Shown here piece by piece: positions 61,865 to 64,000 of a DNA stretch of 64,000 nucleotides. This stretch comes from Cellulomonas denverensis (GTDB lineage: Bacteria; Actinomycetota; Actinomycetes; Actinomycetales; Cellulomonadaceae), in NCBI RefSeq assembly GCF_012396125.1, contig NZ_JAAXOX010000002.1, positions 310,001-374,000 on the forward strand, written 5' to 3'. Position 1 is the first letter of the stretch. Every line of letters begins with the position of its first letter. The notes under the pieces are model-generated. The model was not told the origin of the DNA. It saw only the letters and a list, made by a program, of their open reading frames with translations, and did not search any database. The translations under genes and the position numbers were made by a program.

Positions 61865-63397
61865 TCATGCCGCCGCCCAGGCGGCGCGGCGCAGTGACTG
61901 GGGCGTGCGGTCCTCCGCGGTGAGCAACGTGCCGGTGGTGCGCCCGTGGGACATCACCACCACGTCGTCGGCCACCTCGGCCACCTCGTCCTCCTCGGAG
62001 GAGACCAGCACGACGGTGAGTCCGGACTCGTGGGCCAGGGCCCGGACGATCCGGTGGATCTCGGCCTTGACGCCGAGGTCCACACCCTTGGTGGGCTCGT
62101 CCAGCAGCAGCACCCGCGGCCGTTGGGCGATCGCCCGGGCCAGCAGCACCTTCTGCTGGTTACCGCCGGAGAGCCGGACCACCGGGCCGTGCCGGTCACC
62201 GCGGACCCGCAGGCGTTCCAGCAGGTCCTCGGCGTCCCGCTGCACGGCGGCCCGGTCCAGCAACCCGGCCCGGCGGTAGCGGCCGAGCACCGGCAGGGCG
62301 ACGTTCTGCGGCGAGGACAGCCCGGGCACGATCCCGTCGTGCTTGCGCTCCTCGGTCAGGTAGACCACGCCCTCGCGCTGGGCCCGGGCCGGGGTGCGGG
62401 GCCGGTACGGCCGGCCGTCCAGCAGCACCCGGCCGCCGGTGACCGGGTCCAGGCCGACCAGGGCGCGCAGCGTCTCGGTCCGTCCGGCGCCGACCAGCCC
62501 GTAAATGCCGAGCACCCGGCCCGGTTCGGCCCGGAAGCTGACCCCGTGCACGCCGGGCGCGTGCAGGTCCTGCACCTCCAGCAGCCGGCCGGACCCGTCC
62601 TGCGACGGCAGCGCGGCGACCACCTCCCGGGTCTCCCGGGCGGTCTCCCGGTCCACCGGGGTGGCGGCCGCGGCCGGGGCGGCCTCCTCCCCGGCGATGG
62701 CGGTCACCACGTCGTCCCGGGACACCTCGTCCACCCGGGCGTCGATCCGGACCCGGCCGTCGACCAGGGCCACGACCCGGTTGCACACCGCGTACAGCTC
62801 GTCGAGCTTGTGGTCGACGAACACGATGCCCAGACCCCGGTCGTCCGCCAGGTGCCGGACCATCTCCAGCAGCCGCTCGACCTGGGTGCCCTCCAGCGCC
62901 GTGGTCGGCTCGTCCAGCAGCAGGAACCGGGCCTTGCGGTGGGTGGCGACCGCGATCTCCAGCATCTGCCGGGTCGCCACCGGGTAGTCGCCGAGCTTGC
63001 GGTCGACGTCCAGGTCCAGGCCGAAGGACTCGACCAGTTCCCGGGCGCCGGCCCGCATCTCCTCCCGGCGGAGCAGGCCCGACCGGGACCGCTCGTCGCC
63101 CAGGTACACGTTCTGGGTGACCGAGAGGTTCGGCAGCAGGGACAGCTCCTGGTAGACCGTGGCCACCCCCGCGGCGATGGCGTCCCGGGGCCCGGCGATG
63201 TCCTGCCGGACCCCGTCGACCTCGATCCGGCCGCCCTCGGGGGTGGTGGCGCCGGAGATCACCCGCAGCAGGGTGGACTTGCCCGCACCGTTGTGCCCGA
63301 CCAGGCCGACCACGTCACCCGGCTGGACCTCCAGGTCGACCCCGTGCAGGACGGTGACCCCGGAGTACCGCTTGATGATCTGCCGTACGCCCAGCAT
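61865..63397 (-). CDS. Ribose-type sugar ABC transporter ATP-binding protein
   Basis: 510 residues, two fused ATPase domains (RbsA-like). First Walker A VGHNGAGKST near 34-43 with the usual degenerate signature (YPVATRQ for LSGGQ); second domain GLVGAGRTE and intact LSGGNQQKVLLARA. Energises sugar import with membrane proteins not in this window. Follows the binding-protein gene by 4 bp and couples to the SIS gene. Confidence 0.94.
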   Translation of the reverse strand: MLGVRQIIKRYSGVTVLHGVDLEVQPGDVVGLVGHNGAGKSTLLRVISGATTPEGGRIEVDGVRQDIAGPRDAIAAGVATVYQELSLLPNLSVTQNVYLGDERSRSGLLRREEMRAGARELVESFGLDLDVDRKLGDYPVATRQMLEIAVATHRKARFLLLDEPTTALEGTQVERLLEMVRHLADDRGLGIVFVDHKLDELYAVCNRVVALVDGRVRIDARVDEVSRDDVVTAIAGEEAAPAAAATPVDRETARETREVVAALPSQDGSGRLLEVQDLHAPGVHGVSFRAEPGRVLGIYGLVGAGRTETLRALVGLDPVTGGRVLLDGRPYRPRTPARAQREGVVYLTEERKHDGIVPGLSSPQNVALPVLGRYRRAGLLDRAAVQRDAEDLLERLRVRGDRHGPVVRLSGGNQQKVLLARAIAQRPRVLLLDEPTKGVDLGVKAEIHRIVRALAHESGLTVVLVSSEEDEVAEVADDVVVMSHGRTTGTLLTAEDRTPQSLRRAAWAAA

Positions 63398-63401
63398 CGT
63401 C

Positions 63402-64000
63402 TCAGCCCACCTCGCCCGGGGCGGGGGTCTGGCCGGTGGTGAACTCCTTGAGCGACTTCAGCACCTCGGCCTCGACGTCCTCACCGTCCACGTACTGCCG
63501 GATCTGGGCGACCACCTCGGTGCCGTAGGCCTCCGGCTCCTGGGCGACGCAGCCCGCGTACGGCCCGGTCAGCTCGGTCTCCGAGGCGCAGAAGCCGTAC
63601 ACCTTGACCTCGGAGTTCGACCCGAGGGCCTGCAGCGCGCCGTAGGCGGCCGGGCCGGTGGAGGCGAAGATGACATTGATGTCCGGGTTGCCGGAGAGCA
63701 TCTCGGTGGTGGCGCGCAGCGAGTCGTCCGGCTTGACGTTGCCGTCCACCCGGGCCACGACCTCGGCGTTCGGGTTGGCGGCGATCGCGTCCTCGAAGCC
63801 CTGGTCCCGCTCCTGGGTGGGCGTCTCGTCCGGTTCGGTGACGAAGCCGATCTTCAGCTCCGCATCCGCACCGAAGTCGGCCAGCACCTGCTCCGCCGAC
63901 TGCCGGCCGCCCTCGGCGTTGTCCGCGCCGAGGTACTGCACGATGTGACCGCCCTGGGCGTCCAGGGCCTCCGGGTCGACGCCGACGTTCACCACGAACA
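63402..64000 (-). CDS. Sugar ABC transporter substrate-binding protein (N-terminus beyond the window)
   Basis: The visible C-terminal 199 residues fold like periplasmic ribose-binding proteins: GADNAEGGRQSAEQVLADFG, FEDAIAANPNAEVVARVDGN, INVIFASTGPAAYGALQALG and VAQEPEAYGTEVVAQI. Cys in YGFCAS and YAGCVAQ could form a disulfide. The signal peptide and N-terminal lobe are past 64000. First visible gene of the operon; a permease must lie further upstream or elsewhere. Confidence 0.88.
   Translation of the reverse strand, partial: FVVNVGVDPEALDAQGGHIVQYLGADNAEGGRQSAEQVLADFGADAELKIGFVTEPDETPTQERDQGFEDAIAANPNAEVVARVDGNVKPDDSLRATTEMLSGNPDINVIFASTGPAAYGALQALGSNSEVKVYGFCASETELTGPYAGCVAQEPEAYGTEVVAQIRQYVDGEDVEAEVLKSLKEFTTGQTPAPGEVG

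Overview
The window is very GC-rich chromosomal DNA from a high-GC Gram-positive bacterium (Actinomycetota). The evidence is WhiA, a complete Pup–proteasome locus, many GTG starts, TAnnnT -10 boxes, and the gene orders uvrC-rapZ-yvcK-whiA-gap-pgk and arc/dop/pup/prcB/prcA/pafA. A Micrococcales-type host (Cellulomonas-like) is my guess from the proteins and is not proven. I see no tRNA, rRNA, CRISPR array, transposase or phage gene. Coding density is high and no gene-free gap exceeds about 300 bases.

Layout. 1-7112 (minus): pgk, gap, whiA, yvcK, rapZ and uvrC, the glycolysis/morphogenesis/UvrC block. 7190-19074: an OsmC protein, uvrA (minus), a GH15 glycosidase with a metallo-hydrolase, and five plus-strand genes for secreted or membrane-anchored proteins that share a four-cysteine repeat (12 copies in total). 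19076-28459: an acyl-CoA dehydrogenase, a YciI protein, two tandem TerC transporters behind a manganese (yybP-ykoY) riboswitch, uvrB, pcp, coaE, hisF and a FKBP lipoprotein. 28551-38370: the Pup–proteasome system (pafA, prcA, prcB, pup, dop, arc), interrupted between dop and arc by a DUF4956/VTC/carbohydrate-binding lipoprotein cassette. 38483-44563: trmI, an M50 protease, a RecB-like nuclease, an LD-carboxypeptidase-like protein, DUF2255, a cupin and an aldo-keto reductase. 44587-58643: an MFS transporter, a HAD phosphatase, a large LuxR regulator, two small TetR-controlled operons, a family A DNA polymerase, a PAC2 protein, a kinase-like protein and a proline-type symporter. 58624-64000: a VOC protein and a ribose-type ABC, SIS, FGGY kinase and transaldolase operon that runs off the window.

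How the parts work together. uvrA, uvrB and uvrC all lie here, and uvrA carries a near-consensus LexA box over its -35 region. The proteasome genes form a pup-prcB-prcA-pafA operon with dop and arc transcribed separately. The sugar operon looks self-contained: uptake, phosphorylation, isomerisation and aldol cleavage. Many transcription units (uvrC, osmC, uvrA, yciI, uvrB, dop, M50, recB-like, both tetR genes, PAC2) have a TAnnnT box exactly 6-7 nt before the start codon, which points to leaderless mRNAs.

The best candidate for an undescribed system is the five-gene four-cysteine repeat family at 7935-19074. Every one of its 12 repeat units has exactly four cysteines. Four of the proteins share a Pro/Gly/Tyr-rich cytoplasmic tail plus a DUF4190-like two-helix anchor, and one is a lipoprotein.
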